Source: an uncultured Vibrio sp. (GTDB taxonomy: Bacteria > Pseudomonadota > Gammaproteobacteria > Enterobacterales > Vibrionaceae). From it: a DNA stretch of 64,000 nucleotides. Below the pieces are notes generated by a model. That model was not told the DNA's origin, searched no databases, and worked only from the letters and a program-made list of their open reading frames with translations. Shown here one piece after another: positions 46,179 to 55,334 of this stretch (position 1 is its first letter; each line of letters begins with the position of its first letter). The stretch is taken from the NCBI GenBank assembly GCA_947504195.1, contig CANNGN010000001.1:434001-498000 (forward strand). The letters run 5' to 3'. A program made the translations under genes and the position numbers.

Positions 46179-46916
46179 TTAGGTGTTATCTAGGGTTTCA
46201 TTGAAATTAATCAGCTTTGTCAGAGCAGATCGACCTTGGTCACCCTCTCCTCGGCTTTTCGAGAGTTGATACGCTTCTCTAAACGCTTCGAACCAGTGGA
46301 TAAGTGCATCTGACTCTGGATTCAGCCCAACATTTTTTAGAGCTAATGCGGTGACTTCCGCTGTAGAAAGGTGGTTTTCATTTTCTGACTTACGTAATAA
46401 ATATTGTGAAAGATGCGTCGGAGTAATTGAAATCACGGGTAACGCATTGAGATACGGAGACTTTCTAAACATTCGACGAGCTTCTCGCCAACTCCCATCT
46501 AACAAAATTAGGAGTAATGTTTTATCTGAAGGTACTAACGCGTCTGCAGATAAAATACGACGGCTATCTTCAATGTATTCTTGGGGGAATAGAATAACTG
46601 GAAAATACTTTGGGTCGCTAAGTAGCACTAATAGGTTTGGATCGGGTTCCGTTCTATTCCATTGAAAAGCGTGTGTGTCTGTGACAATGTCAGCTACTAA
46701 TCGCCCTGTATTACTTGGTTTTAGTACTTCATTATCAGACAGTAACAAAAGTACCGCGACACGGTCAGAGGTTCGAGGGCGAGCGTGGCATATGCAATAA
46801 GGCTTTGCAGTCTGACAAACGCTACATCGTTCAGTTCGTCCGCCACGTGCTTGAAATGGTTTGGTTGAGTTTTCAATGCGATTTTGATGCAGGCGTTGAA
46901 AGGAGTTAAGGGTCAT
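46179..46916 (-). CDS. tapT: tRNA uridine(47) aminocarboxypropyltransferase, DTW domain
   Basis: Installs acp3U47 in tRNA using SAM. About 245 residues from the ATG at 46916, which aligns with the E. coli start (MTLNSFQRLHQNRIENSTKPF). Zinc site CSVCQTAKPYCIC (about 31-43), then LKPSNTGRLVADIVTDTHAFQWNRTEPD and the DTW-type motif LDGSWREARRMFRKSPYLNALP. A start at 46976 would add 20 residues and is less likely. A near-match to matS lies inside the gene. Confidence 0.9.
   Translation of the reverse strand: MTLNSFQRLHQNRIENSTKPFQARGGRTERCSVCQTAKPYCICHARPRTSDRVAVLLLLSDNEVLKPSNTGRLVADIVTDTHAFQWNRTEPDPNLLVLLSDPKYFPVILFPQEYIEDSRRILSADALVPSDKTLLLILLDGSWREARRMFRKSPYLNALPVISITPTHLSQYLLRKSENENHLSTAEVTALALKNVGLNPESDALIHWFEAFREAYQLSKSRGEGDQGRSALTKLINFNETLDNT
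46681..46693. other. Near-consensus matS site inside tapT
   Basis: GTGACAATGTCAG matches GTGACRNYGTCAC except at the last base. Coding context makes chance occurrence possible. Confidence 0.35.
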
Positions 46917-47064
46917 GAAATGATTTTTAGTGGCGAATTGGTGAGGCGATTGTAATTTGTCTAATGAATTTAGCAATACGTAAGAGAAATAAGCTTTAAA
47001 TTATACCTAACAATCATGGTTACAGAGCGATCGACCTCCTTATCAATCAAACTCGATGCTATCT

Positions 47065-47406
47065 TTAATCGTATTTTGTTACAGCAGAATCAAATAAGTT
47101 TTTCACCAATCCAATGAATTCGTCTAGAAATTCGACCTGTTGATTGGTTGCTTTACTTTGCCAGCACCCAGCTAAAACCTCCGCGAGATCGGCAAAAACA
47201 AAATCGACTTCTTTTAACAGGCGGAAGCGAACGCTTGAATGCATTTCTGGGTTTTGAGCGAACAGCGCCATAATATTACTGGTCACCATATCGGATACAA
47301 TATCTTCAATGCTCTCTTCGCCTGTATCACCATTCGACGTAAAGATGCTTAAATTCTCAGAAAGGTGCTCAATTAACGCTAAATATCCATCTGTATCAAC
47401 AACCAT
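47065..47406 (-). CDS. DUF3802-like protein
   Basis: Cytoplasmic protein of unknown function, about 113 residues from the ATG at 47406 (a GTG at 47418 adds four). Acidic and helical: MVVDTDGYLALIEHLSENLSIF, then EESIEDIVSDMVTSNIMALF, SVRFRLLKEVDFVFADLAEVL and VEFLDEFIGLVKNLFDSAV. This matches the DUF3802 proteins I recall from vibrios. Monocistronic. Confidence 0.7.
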   Translation of the reverse strand: MVVDTDGYLALIEHLSENLSIFTSNGDTGEESIEDIVSDMVTSNIMALFAQNPEMHSSVRFRLLKEVDFVFADLAEVLAGCWQSKATNQQVEFLDEFIGLVKNLFDSAVTKYD

Positions 47407-47704
47407 TAGAATCACCACTCATACTTCTACATACCTTTAAATTATATCTAATTATATTGAATTCACATTAGCGATACAAATTTACTTTAGTTTTTGTGTG
47501 GTTTTATGATTTTGATCTTGTTTTGTGTAGGTAGTCTCCGATTGAGATCAAAGATCTCACTAAATGATTCAGATAAATAGAATAAATGTTATTGAAGAAA
47601 ATAATTTTTGATAAAAAATGTGAAAACTATGCACTATGTACAAAGATTGTACAGCTTAATGCCTTACACTTAACGTAGGTATTTCGATTAGAGGTGACTC
47701 AGTT
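47407..47704. other. Divergent intergenic region before the fructosamine-kinase gene
   Basis: 298 bp between divergent genes, AT-rich. It should hold both promoters; no operator, RNA element or extra reading frame is convincing. A GAGGTGA ribosome site (47690-47696) serves the plus-strand gene. Confidence 0.5.
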
Positions 47705-48568
47705 ATGTGGCAAGTTATATCTAAACAGATTTCCAGCGTCATTGATCAAGACTTTTTTCCTCATCATAAGTTAGAGCTTGATGGCGGCGATATTAACCAA
47801 TCATTTCGAATCAGTGATGACTCACTGCACTTTTTTGTCAAAACTAACGAAAAAGAATGTTTACCTATGTTGGTGGCTGAGGCTGATGGTTTGGAGGCAT
47901 TAGCGAAAGCTCAAGCTTTGACTGTGCCGAATGTCATTGCTCTCGGCACAACGAAAAGCAACAGCTATTTAGTATTAGAATTCTTGCCAATGACGCCGAT
48001 TGAAAGCGCAACCAGTTATGCTCTAGGTGTTGATTTAGCTAGGCAACATCAGTGGGGCGAACAAGGAGAATATGGTTTCGATCTTGATAACTACATCGGC
48101 TATTCGATTCAACCAAACGGTTGGCATAAAAAATGGTCTCGATTTTTTGCTGAACAACGGATTGGTTGGCAGCTTCAACTGTTACGAGAAAAAGGGATAG
48201 AATTGGTTGATATTGACCAATTCGTGGATTTGATTGCGATGAAACTAGCACATCATCATCCTAAGCCTTCCCTACTTCACGGCGATTTATGGTCAGGGAA
48301 CATTGGCCGTATTGGTCGAGGCGCTGTTGCGTTTGATCCAGCGTGTTATTGGGGAGATCGTGAGTGTGATATTGCGATGACGGAATTATTCAATCGTTTT
48401 GATGAAGAGTTTTATCGTGGATATAACGATATATATCCACTTGATGTCCACTATCCAATGCGTCGAGATATTTACAATTTATATCACATCCTTAATCATT
48501 GTAATTGCTTTGCAGGTCACTATATTGGTGAAGCTCAGAACCGAATCAACCGTATAATGAAACTTTAA
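47705..48568 (+). CDS. Fructosamine kinase family protein
   Basis: Aminoglycoside-phosphotransferase-fold kinase, 287 residues, similar to E. coli YniA. The family phosphorylates ketoamines on glycated proteins or small molecules for repair; here the substrate is not defined. GGDINQSFRIS (glycine loop region, about 27-37), FFVKTN with the ATP-contacting Lys, catalytic LLHGDLWSGNIG (about 196-207) and VAFDPACYWGDRECDIAM with the metal Asp. Convergent with ribE across only 17 bp. Confidence 0.88.
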   Translation: MWQVISKQISSVIDQDFFPHHKLELDGGDINQSFRISDDSLHFFVKTNEKECLPMLVAEADGLEALAKAQALTVPNVIALGTTKSNSYLVLEFLPMTPIESATSYALGVDLARQHQWGEQGEYGFDLDNYIGYSIQPNGWHKKWSRFFAEQRIGWQLQLLREKGIELVDIDQFVDLIAMKLAHHHPKPSLLHGDLWSGNIGRIGRGAVAFDPACYWGDRECDIAMTELFNRFDEEFYRGYNDIYPLDVHYPMRRDIYNLYHILNHCNCFAGHYIGEAQNRINRIMKL

Positions 48569-48585
48569 CAAAGCGTTATATTAGA

Positions 48586-49194
48586 TTATTGACGTTGTGA
48601 TAGAACTCTTTCGACGGTATCAACTATCGCCTGAGTTTGCGGATCAATTTCTACATTGATCCGGTCGCCTACTTCTCGCGTTCCAAATAGCGTTTTTTGT
48701 AATGTTTCAGGAATGAAGCTTACACTAAACCGATTTTCTTCCACATTTGAGATGGTTAGCGAACATCCATCTAAACCAATATACCCTTTGGTTAACACAT
48801 ATTTTGCGATATGTTCGTCAAGTGAGAACCACACGGTGAGATTATTGGTCTGTGGAATTAATTCAACGATGGTAGTCGTTTGCATTATATGACCAGACAT
48901 ATTGTGTCCACCAATCTCATCGCCAAATTTTGCAGCACGTTCGACATTGACGAAATCTCCCGGCATTAAGTCGCCTAAATTGGTTAGAGATAATGTCATT
49001 TGCATGAGATCGAAGCTCACCAAATTGTCGTTGATTTCAGTGATGGTTAAACAACATCCATTATGGGCAATTGAAGCACCAATGGTTAAGTTGTCACACA
49101 GATCATTAGGCAAACGGAGGGTGTGAGTTTGTAAGCCAGTTTTACGCTCAATGGAGACAACCTCTGCTTTGCCTTGAACAATCCCAGTAAACAT
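48586..49194 (-). CDS. ribE: Riboflavin synthase, alpha chain
   Basis: Dismutates two 6,7-dimethyl-8-ribityllumazine molecules into riboflavin. 202 residues: two tandem lumazine-binding barrels. First: MFTGIVQG and SIAHNGCCLTITE (about 40-52) with VNVERAAKFGDEIGGHNMSGHI. Second: YIGLDGCSLTISNVEENRFSVSFIPETLQKT. The retained catalytic-type residues and length separate it from non-catalytic lumazine proteins. A GAGGA ribosome site lies 7 nt before the ATG. As in E. coli, it is divergent from the MATE pump gene. No FMN riboswitch in its short leader. Confidence 0.92.
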   Translation of the reverse strand: MFTGIVQGKAEVVSIERKTGLQTHTLRLPNDLCDNLTIGASIAHNGCCLTITEINDNLVSFDLMQMTLSLTNLGDLMPGDFVNVERAAKFGDEIGGHNMSGHIMQTTTIVELIPQTNNLTVWFSLDEHIAKYVLTKGYIGLDGCSLTISNVEENRFSVSFIPETLQKTLFGTREVGDRINVEIDPQTQAIVDTVERVLSQRQ

Positions 49195-49304
49195 TATTAT
49201 TCCTCATAAATTCGTAGCAGAAATACCAACAATTCTCTATCATTGCGGCCTCATTGCACTGTAACATTTTTTACAGATAAAAAGACTGCCATTGGGAGCA
49301 TTTT

Positions 49305-50666
49305 GTGCACCGGTATCGAATCGAAATTAAAAAGTTAATAAAATTAGCGACCCCTGTTTTGGTCGCCTCAGTCGCACAAACAGGAATGGGCTTTGTTGAT
49401 ACTGTCATGGCGGGAGGAGTGTCAGCTCTTGATATGGCCGCGGTCTCTATCGCAGCGAGTATTTGGTTCCCGACGATCATATTTGGGACTGGTGTATTAA
49501 TGGCGTTGGTTCCCGTGATCGCTCAATTAAGTGGGGCGCGTAAGCTAGAACAAATTCCTTTTCAAATTCAACAAGGTTTATTAGCGGCATTGCTTCTTTT
49601 GATTCCGACAATTCTTGTGTTGATGCAAACCAATACCATACTCGAGTTTATGGATGTCGATCCTGAATTGTCCGCTATGACCAATGGTTATATTCATACC
49701 ATGTTATTTGCAGCACCGGCGTTTCTTTTGTTTCAAGCGTTGCGAAGTTTTACCGATGGAATGTCTGATACTCGAATTTCGATGATCATTGGCTTTTGCG
49801 GTTTGGTATTAAATGTGCCGGTAAATTACATTTTCGTTTATGGTAAGTTCGGTGCTCCTGCGCTAGGAGGCGTTGGATGTGGTGTGGCTACCGCTATTGT
49901 ATATTGGTCAATGTTTGCCATGCTGCTGTTTTATATTGTTACGTCAAAAAGATTGGCTCACGTTCCTATTTTTGCGCAGTTCTACCGACCAAATGTTAAG
50001 GAGCTAATTGGCTTCTTTCGGCTAGGGCTTCCTTTAGCGACGGCCATCTTTTGTGAAGTAAGTTTGTTCTCAGTGGTGTCTATTATTATTGCCCCTTTAG
50101 GCGCTCAAATAGTGGCTTCGCATCAAGTTGCATTGAACTACTCTTCGCTAATATTTATGATTCCGATGAGTATTGCAGCAGCGGTTTGTATCCGAATAGG
50201 GAACTTTATCGGTGAAGAAAAACCGTTGGACGCGATTGTTGCAGCGAAAACAGCGCTATTTCTTGGTTTTACTACCGCTCTTGTAACGGCAACGTTTACC
50301 GTGTTGTTTGCGCAACATATTAGTGAACTTTATACCCACGATGTAGACGTTCAAAACCTAGCGGTTGGCTTACTTTTCCTTGCTGCGATATACCAGTGCA
50401 CCGATTCCATTCAAGTTATTTGTGGTGGCGTTTTGCGCGGCTACAAAGATATGAAAGCAATATTAGTGCGAACCTTGGTGTCGTATTGGGTATTTGGTCT
50501 TCCTAGCGGATACATACTTGGTATGACCGATTGGATCGTCCCGCATATGGGCGCGTTTGGCTTTTGGATTGGCTTTGTAGTCGGGTTATCGGTATCTGCA
50601 ATATTGTTGGGATTGCGTTTAAAAGAAATTTTTAAGCGACAATTAGCAATGAACATTAGTGCCTAA
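49305..50666 (+). CDS. norM: Multidrug Na+/drug antiporter NorM (MATE)
   Basis: Twelve-helix inner-membrane efflux pump exchanging Na+ or H+ for cationic drugs and fluoroquinolones. 453 residues. Asp32 in MGFVDTVMAG corresponds to the cation-binding Asp36 of V. cholerae NorM; the C-terminal half keeps IYQCTDSIQVICGGVLRGYKDM with the second key Asp. The GTG at 49305 has a GGGAG ribosome site 6 nt upstream and starts MHRYRIEIKKLIKLATPVL, matching the family. Convergent with the DNA ligase gene. Confidence 0.95.
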   Translation: MHRYRIEIKKLIKLATPVLVASVAQTGMGFVDTVMAGGVSALDMAAVSIAASIWFPTIIFGTGVLMALVPVIAQLSGARKLEQIPFQIQQGLLAALLLLIPTILVLMQTNTILEFMDVDPELSAMTNGYIHTMLFAAPAFLLFQALRSFTDGMSDTRISMIIGFCGLVLNVPVNYIFVYGKFGAPALGGVGCGVATAIVYWSMFAMLLFYIVTSKRLAHVPIFAQFYRPNVKELIGFFRLGLPLATAIFCEVSLFSVVSIIIAPLGAQIVASHQVALNYSSLIFMIPMSIAAAVCIRIGNFIGEEKPLDAIVAAKTALFLGFTTALVTATFTVLFAQHISELYTHDVDVQNLAVGLLFLAAIYQCTDSIQVICGGVLRGYKDMKAILVRTLVSYWVFGLPSGYILGMTDWIVPHMGAFGFWIGFVVGLSVSAILLGLRLKEIFKRQLAMNISA

Positions 50667-50709
50667 TAATCTATGACAGTTGCGAAAGTAAAACGCCTTG
50701 CTAGCGTTG

Positions 50710-51585
50710 TTACTCTTTGAAGCGAACCCTAAGAAATCGGGCAAACCGTGGTTTTCCTTTCTGGGTTAAATTTTGATAGCGATAGGTAATTTGTGAGCCT
50801 ATCTCGGGTGGTGTTAGGCGAAGTTTATCGCTTAACCCACTGCCTATCGCAAATTCTACGTTATTGCTATCTCGTACGATTAATGAACCTACTAACCCAG
50901 TGTACTTTCCTTTCCCCGCTCGGTAGCCGATTACCGTCGCTTCCGCATCTTGGTACGGTTTTAACTTGAGCATGCCTTGCTGGCGGCCGTTGATCGAAGT
51001 CGTATCAGGATCGCGCAGTATCAGTCCCTCACCGCCTCGGGTTATGACCTCGTTAAATAATCGATTCAGTTGTGTTGTATCTGAAACCTTATGGTGTGAT
51101 ACAAGTCGTAAATGGTCTTTTAATCGTATGCCTGAAAACCATTGTTCTAAATTTTTATATCGAACGGCAAAAGGTTGCTGAGTGTCTGGACGATCAAAGA
51201 TGTGGTACTGAATCGACTGCCACATGTTGTCATTCGGTTGCAAAGTTAATACTGTTGATTGAATCTCTTCAAAACTTAGATTTGACGCCCATAACTCCCC
51301 ATCTAAAGCAAAAGGTGGTAGGTCTTGAGTAAACCAACTCGGCGCTATGATTGGATTACCGCGACGTGTTATTAATCCTTGGCCTGTCCATATTGCACGA
51401 ATCCCATCGAGCTTTTCACTAACAAGGTAGTTGATATTTATTTGCGCTGATTGGTTATAAGTCACGGCAAGCGGTATGGGAACCGGCGTATAGGTGGTAG
51501 CAAAAATCGGTGATGCTTGAAGTCCAATCGTGATACTGACTATAAGAAGGGGCTTGGCAAATGAATGCTTGGAAGATAAAGACAT
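50710..51585 (-). CDS. Periplasmic ATP-dependent DNA ligase (LigE type)
   Basis: Small ATP-dependent ligase of about 291 residues with a signal peptide (about 1-29, cleavage near IFA). Adenylation Lys58 in SEKLDGIRAIW (motif I), then TRRGNPI (motif Ia), ALDGELW (motif III), GGEGLILRDP (motif IV) and GMLKLKPY (motif V). The compact adenylation plus OB fold and exported N-terminus match LigE of Haemophilus, Neisseria and vibrios, thought to act on DNA in the periplasm, perhaps during uptake. The ATG at 51585 has a GGAGG site 6 nt upstream; longer starts are not supported. Confidence 0.9.
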   Translation of the reverse strand: MSLSSKHSFAKPLLIVSITIGLQASPIFATTYTPVPIPLAVTYNQSAQININYLVSEKLDGIRAIWTGQGLITRRGNPIIAPSWFTQDLPPFALDGELWASNLSFEEIQSTVLTLQPNDNMWQSIQYHIFDRPDTQQPFAVRYKNLEQWFSGIRLKDHLRLVSHHKVSDTTQLNRLFNEVITRGGEGLILRDPDTTSINGRQQGMLKLKPYQDAEATVIGYRAGKGKYTGLVGSLIVRDSNNVEFAIGSGLSDKLRLTPPEIGSQITYRYQNLTQKGKPRFARFLRVRFKE

Positions 51586-51803
51586 GAGAGCCTCCAGTGT
51601 AATAACGGAAAGCGTTCTATTTTGAAAAAAACAGTGAGTGTAGAACGGCTGTATGACGATTACGCTACGTGATATCAAATCGTCATCAACCTGAATTAAA
51701 TACAAATGGGACTCTGTATTTACATTTTGCTTCGTATCTGACTTAAATCTTCACTCAAAACGTCGCTCTTGCCGAAAAAATGGCGACTAAATATTCATGT
51801 CGG

Positions 51804-52763
51804 TTAGTGACTAAGTCCTGTTATTTTTTGTACCTTCAGCACCTGTTGTTGCATCTCGTGGGCAATCGCGTGCAGTGACTGTAGTTCATCATCGGTAAAT
51901 GGATGAATTAATATGGATTCGGCACCCTTGTGTCCAACAACCGTCGGCAGTGATAAAACCACATCACTGAGTCCATATTCGCCTCTTAATAGTGTGCCGA
52001 TTGGAAGTACCGATCGTTCATTAATCATAATTGCCTGAATGATCCGAAACACACTGGCGGCGATCCCGTGTGTCGTATTATGTTTCAGTTTTAGGATTTC
52101 GTATCCTGCTTGTTTCACCGAGTCGAGGAGTTCATCTGCATCAATTCTCGGTAACTTGTTTTGGTCACAATAGTAGTCAGCTGGTTGACCTGCGATGGTA
52201 ATCAAGCTTTTTGGAGTAAAGCAGTTGTAGCCGTGTTCACCTAAGACATAACCAAATACGTTTTTAGGATCCAGGTTTACACGTGAAGCGACAATTGACA
52301 TTAGACGGGCAGTATCGATAAGGCAACCAGCACTGATAATTTGCGAAGGTGCGTATCCAGTATTCGCAACAATAAAATGAGCCACGATATCACACGGATT
52401 GGTTGCGACGATAATGATGGCATTGGGTGCGACTTTTTCGACTCCTTTCGCAATATCGACGATAATTTGTGTATTGATTTCAGCTAAATCCAAGCGGCTT
52501 TGATGAGGTTGAATTTGTGCTCCAGCGGTGATGACAACAACATCGGATCCCGTCATTTCAAAATAGTCGTTTGTCGCGGTGATTCGGGTGTTTTTGCTAA
52601 AGGTTAAAGCAGCAGTATGGCGAAAGTCGTACACTTCTCCTTGTGCTTTTTCGAGAGTGCGATTAAACAAAACTAATTCACTAGCGCTGCCTAAACTGAG
52701 TACATAGTTACATACACCAACACCGACAGATCCTGCTCCAATAACACTCACTTTCATACTCAC
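51804..52763 (-). CDS. Lactate/malate dehydrogenase family enzyme
   Basis: NAD(P)-dependent 2-hydroxyacid dehydrogenase, 319 residues. Rossmann GAGSVGVG (9-16), catalytic Asp150/Arg153 in LIDTARL and His177 in GEHGYN, Asn122 in TNPCD. Two selectivity positions deviate. After beta-2 the usual Asp that binds the NAD ribose is Asn34 followed by Arg35 (VLFNRT). The loop residue that is Gln in lactate and Arg in malate enzymes is Ile84 (AGAQIQPHQSR). So neither lactate nor malate can be assumed, and NADP(H) use is possible. Divergent from ugpB; no terminator with the ligase gene is clear. Confidence 0.85.
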   Translation of the reverse strand: MSMKVSVIGAGSVGVGVCNYVLSLGSASELVLFNRTLEKAQGEVYDFRHTAALTFSKNTRITATNDYFEMTGSDVVVITAGAQIQPHQSRLDLAEINTQIIVDIAKGVEKVAPNAIIIVATNPCDIVAHFIVANTGYAPSQIISAGCLIDTARLMSIVASRVNLDPKNVFGYVLGEHGYNCFTPKSLITIAGQPADYYCDQNKLPRIDADELLDSVKQAGYEILKLKHNTTHGIAASVFRIIQAIMINERSVLPIGTLLRGEYGLSDVVLSLPTVVGHKGAESILIHPFTDDELQSLHAIAHEMQQQVLKVQKITGLSH

Positions 52764-53073
52764 CCCTTATTACGATATAAAATCACAGCGAACAATAGTA
52801 TTACACGCAAGCAATTTCTATTCCTTAATAAACTGCATTGTCCTAGGTAATTTAGAATAATGTTCTGAATTTTATTGCACCAATTTGATGTCGAATTAGG
52901 CGCATATGCATAATTTCTGTGCAGGTTATCGAGAAAATTAGGGTCATTATATCGACATAAAACGTTCACTCTTTTGAAACTCAAGATACATGTAACTGTC
53001 ATATCTCCATTTCATTATTGGTCGAAGGAAACCAACGTAAATTCGAACGAAACCTTTAAAAGGAACGGAATCA
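52764..53073. other. Divergent intergenic region upstream of ugpB
   Basis: 310 bp. An imperfect Pho-box-like element lies at 52996-53015: CTGTCAT, then ATTTCAT 6 bp later rather than the usual 4 bp. Phosphate control of ugp is known in E. coli, but this match is weak. No extra gene or RNA is supported. An AAAAGGAACGG ribosome site (53057-53067) precedes ugpB. Confidence 0.5.
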
Positions 53074-54366
53074 ATGAACAAATTCATGTTGTCAGGTTTA
53101 GTGGCGGTAATGGCGTCAACACCAACGTGGGCAAAAACAGAAGTAACATGGTGGCATGCAATGGCAGGTCAACTGGGCGAAACAGTCAATAAAATCGCTT
53201 CTGATTTTAATGCCTCACAAGACAATTACGAAATAACACCAGTTTACAAAGGCACATACACAGAAACGTTAACGGCGGGCATCGCAGCTTTTCGTGCGAA
53301 ACAATCGCCGAATATTTTGCAAGTCTTTGATGCCGGTGCAGCAACTATTATGAATGCGCCAGGTGTGGCTACGCCAGTCCAAGATGTTCTTGTTGACGCT
53401 GGTTACCCATTTAATAGTCAAGATTACCTTGAAGGTGTGCGTAATTTCTATGCTAATACCGAAGGCAAAATGATTGGCATGCCATTCAACAGTTCAACAC
53501 CCGTGCTTTATTACAACAAAGATCTCTTGAGCAAAGCAGGTGTAGAAGCGCCAAAAACCTATGAAGATTTTGAAGTGGCGGCGAAAAAACTGAAGCAGAA
53601 CAATATTACTGCCCTCGCCCAATCTCATACCCCTTGGATCATGTTCGAAAACTTTAAAGCCCGTCATGATCTGCCTTTCTCTGACCAAGACAATGGGTTT
53701 TCTGGCTTGTCGACCAAAATCAACATTAATACCTCTGATATGGTGATGCATGTTGAAAAATTAAAAGAGTGGTCGGACAAAGGTTACTACCAGTACTTTG
53801 GAAGCGACTGGGATGCTAACCAGAAGCCATTTGAACGTGGTGAAGTTGCAATGTGGTTAGGCTCTTCAGGTTCATTTGGTGGCTTGCTTCAACGTGTGGA
53901 ATTCGAAATGGGTACGACGTATTTGCCGTATTGGGAAAAATTGCACAAAGAAGGCGTTCATACCTTTATCGGTGGTGCGGCATTGTTTGCGATGAATGGT
54001 CATGATCAAGAAGAGAATAAGGCGGTTGCCGCATTCTTTGATTACCTAACCAAAGCAGACGTTCAAATGTACTGGCACAAGACGACTGGTTATGTACCTG
54101 TAACCAATGCAGCTTACGATCTCACTAAACAAAGTGGTTACTACAATGAATCACCTGATGCAGAAGTAGGTGTTAAGCAGTTGAGTCTGGCGTCCGGTCA
54201 ATGGAACAAAGGCTATCGAGTAGGATTTTACCCACAAATTCGTGAAGTTATGAATCGTGAATTCGACAACATCTTCGCGGGAACAAAAGAGGTTAAACCT
54301 GCTCTTGATGCGGTTGAAGCGGAAAGCAGTAAATTGCTTAAACGTTTTTCTCGTACCGTAAAATAA
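53074..54366 (+). CDS. ugpB: sn-glycerol-3-phosphate ABC transporter binding protein
   Basis: Periplasmic binding protein for glycerol-3-phosphate and glycerophosphodiesters. 430 residues with a signal peptide about 1-20 (cleavage after TWA). The mature start EVTWWHAMAGQLGE and NQVFDAGAATIMNA-type LQVFDAGAATIM (about 89-100), PWIMFENF, GEVAMWLGSSGSFG and the end KRFSRTVK fit UgpB. First gene of ugpBAEC. A strong hairpin between ugpB and ugpA should keep the binding protein in excess of the permease. Confidence 0.95.
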   Translation: MNKFMLSGLVAVMASTPTWAKTEVTWWHAMAGQLGETVNKIASDFNASQDNYEITPVYKGTYTETLTAGIAAFRAKQSPNILQVFDAGAATIMNAPGVATPVQDVLVDAGYPFNSQDYLEGVRNFYANTEGKMIGMPFNSSTPVLYYNKDLLSKAGVEAPKTYEDFEVAAKKLKQNNITALAQSHTPWIMFENFKARHDLPFSDQDNGFSGLSTKININTSDMVMHVEKLKEWSDKGYYQYFGSDWDANQKPFERGEVAMWLGSSGSFGGLLQRVEFEMGTTYLPYWEKLHKEGVHTFIGGAALFAMNGHDQEENKAVAAFFDYLTKADVQMYWHKTTGYVPVTNAAYDLTKQSGYYNESPDAEVGVKQLSLASGQWNKGYRVGFYPQIREVMNREFDNIFAGTKEVKPALDAVEAESSKLLKRFSRTVK

Positions 54367-54378
54367 CGCCGTTTGACT

Positions 54379-54412
54379 TCCCCCATCACGGCATCGTGGT
54401 GGGGGATTTTTT
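54379..54412 (+). terminator. Intra-operon terminator/attenuator between ugpB and ugpA
   Basis: Twelve-base-pair GC-rich stem (54379-54390 with 54395-54406, one G-U), loop GCAT, followed by six T residues. Partial read-through would reduce expression of the downstream permease and ATPase genes. Confidence 0.88.
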
Positions 54413-54428
54413 GTTTTAAGGATCGATT

Positions 54429-55310
54429 GTGTCTCAACAACGTATGTTTCAACATAGCGCGCTGCCATATTTATTACTGGCGCCTCAAATCTTGATTATT
54501 GCCCTTTTCTTTATCTATCCGGCGGCACAAGCAATTTATCTCTCGTTCACGCTCGAAGACCCTTGGGGATTGTCGAGTGAGTTTGTGTGGTTTGATAATT
54601 ATGTCGAACTCTTTCAATCGACAGATTACCTAGCGTCATTAGGTTTTACTCTAATGTTCTCTTTTATTGTGGCGGCTTTGTCTCTTGGATTGGCATTGGT
54701 GTTAGCGGTGAAGGCGAATAATGTCATTCATGGTAAAAGTGGTTATCGCATAATTTTAACGTGGGTTTACGCCGTTGCCCCTGCTGTCGCGGGCTTAATT
54801 GGTGGGTTTCTTTTTGCACCACATATTGGGCCATTAAATCAACTCGCTCACCATTTAGGTTGGGAATTCAGCCTACAAACCAATCCCACAGATGCCATTA
54901 TCGCACTTGTACTCGTCGCCGTCTGGAAGCAGGTATCGATCAACTTTATCTATTTCCTTGCTGGGCTGCAGTCAATTTCGAAAGGTGTAAACGAAGCCGC
55001 ACTTTTAGATTGTGAAAGTGGTACTCGTCGTTTTTGGACGATTACCTTTCCACTGCTTGCCCCAACAGCGTTCTTTTTGGTTGTCATTAATCTCACTTAC
55101 GCATTTTTTGAAACATTTGGAATTATCGACACATTAACCAATGGCGGTCCTGGTGGAAGCACCACCTCTTTAGTTTACAAAGTCTACCGAGATGGTTTTG
55201 TCGGTGCCGATTTAGGTGGAAGTTCGGCGCAATCGGTTGTGCTTCTGGTCATGGTTCTATTTCTTACGTATTTACAGTTCAGATTTATTGAACGACGTGT
55301 CCATTACTAA
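54429..55310 (+). CDS. ugpA: sn-glycerol-3-phosphate ABC transporter permease UgpA
   Basis: Inner-membrane permease, 293 residues, six helices. LLLAPQILIIALFFIYPAAQA begins the first helix. The cytoplasmic EAA loop is NEAALLDCESGTRRFWTITFPLLAP (about 196-220), which contacts UgpC. The GTG at 54429 has an AAGGA site about 6 nt upstream and lies 62 bp after ugpB; ugpE follows after 24 nt. Confidence 0.94.
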   Translation: MSQQRMFQHSALPYLLLAPQILIIALFFIYPAAQAIYLSFTLEDPWGLSSEFVWFDNYVELFQSTDYLASLGFTLMFSFIVAALSLGLALVLAVKANNVIHGKSGYRIILTWVYAVAPAVAGLIGGFLFAPHIGPLNQLAHHLGWEFSLQTNPTDAIIALVLVAVWKQVSINFIYFLAGLQSISKGVNEAALLDCESGTRRFWTITFPLLAPTAFFLVVINLTYAFFETFGIIDTLTNGGPGGSTTSLVYKVYRDGFVGADLGGSSAQSVVLLVMVLFLTYLQFRFIERRVHY

Positions 55311-55334
55311 TTTGGTATCGAGAGAGTTTAGATA

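Noticed and set aside
48586..49194. Non-catalytic lumazine protein (as in luminous bacteria)
   Set aside because: Both barrels keep the riboflavin-synthase motifs, and the gene sits next to the MATE pump gene as ribE does in E. coli, so riboflavin synthase is the better reading.
52996..53015. Pho box before ugpB
   Set aside because: Two CTGTCAT-like repeats are separated by 6 rather than 4 bp and the second has two mismatches; too weak to call.
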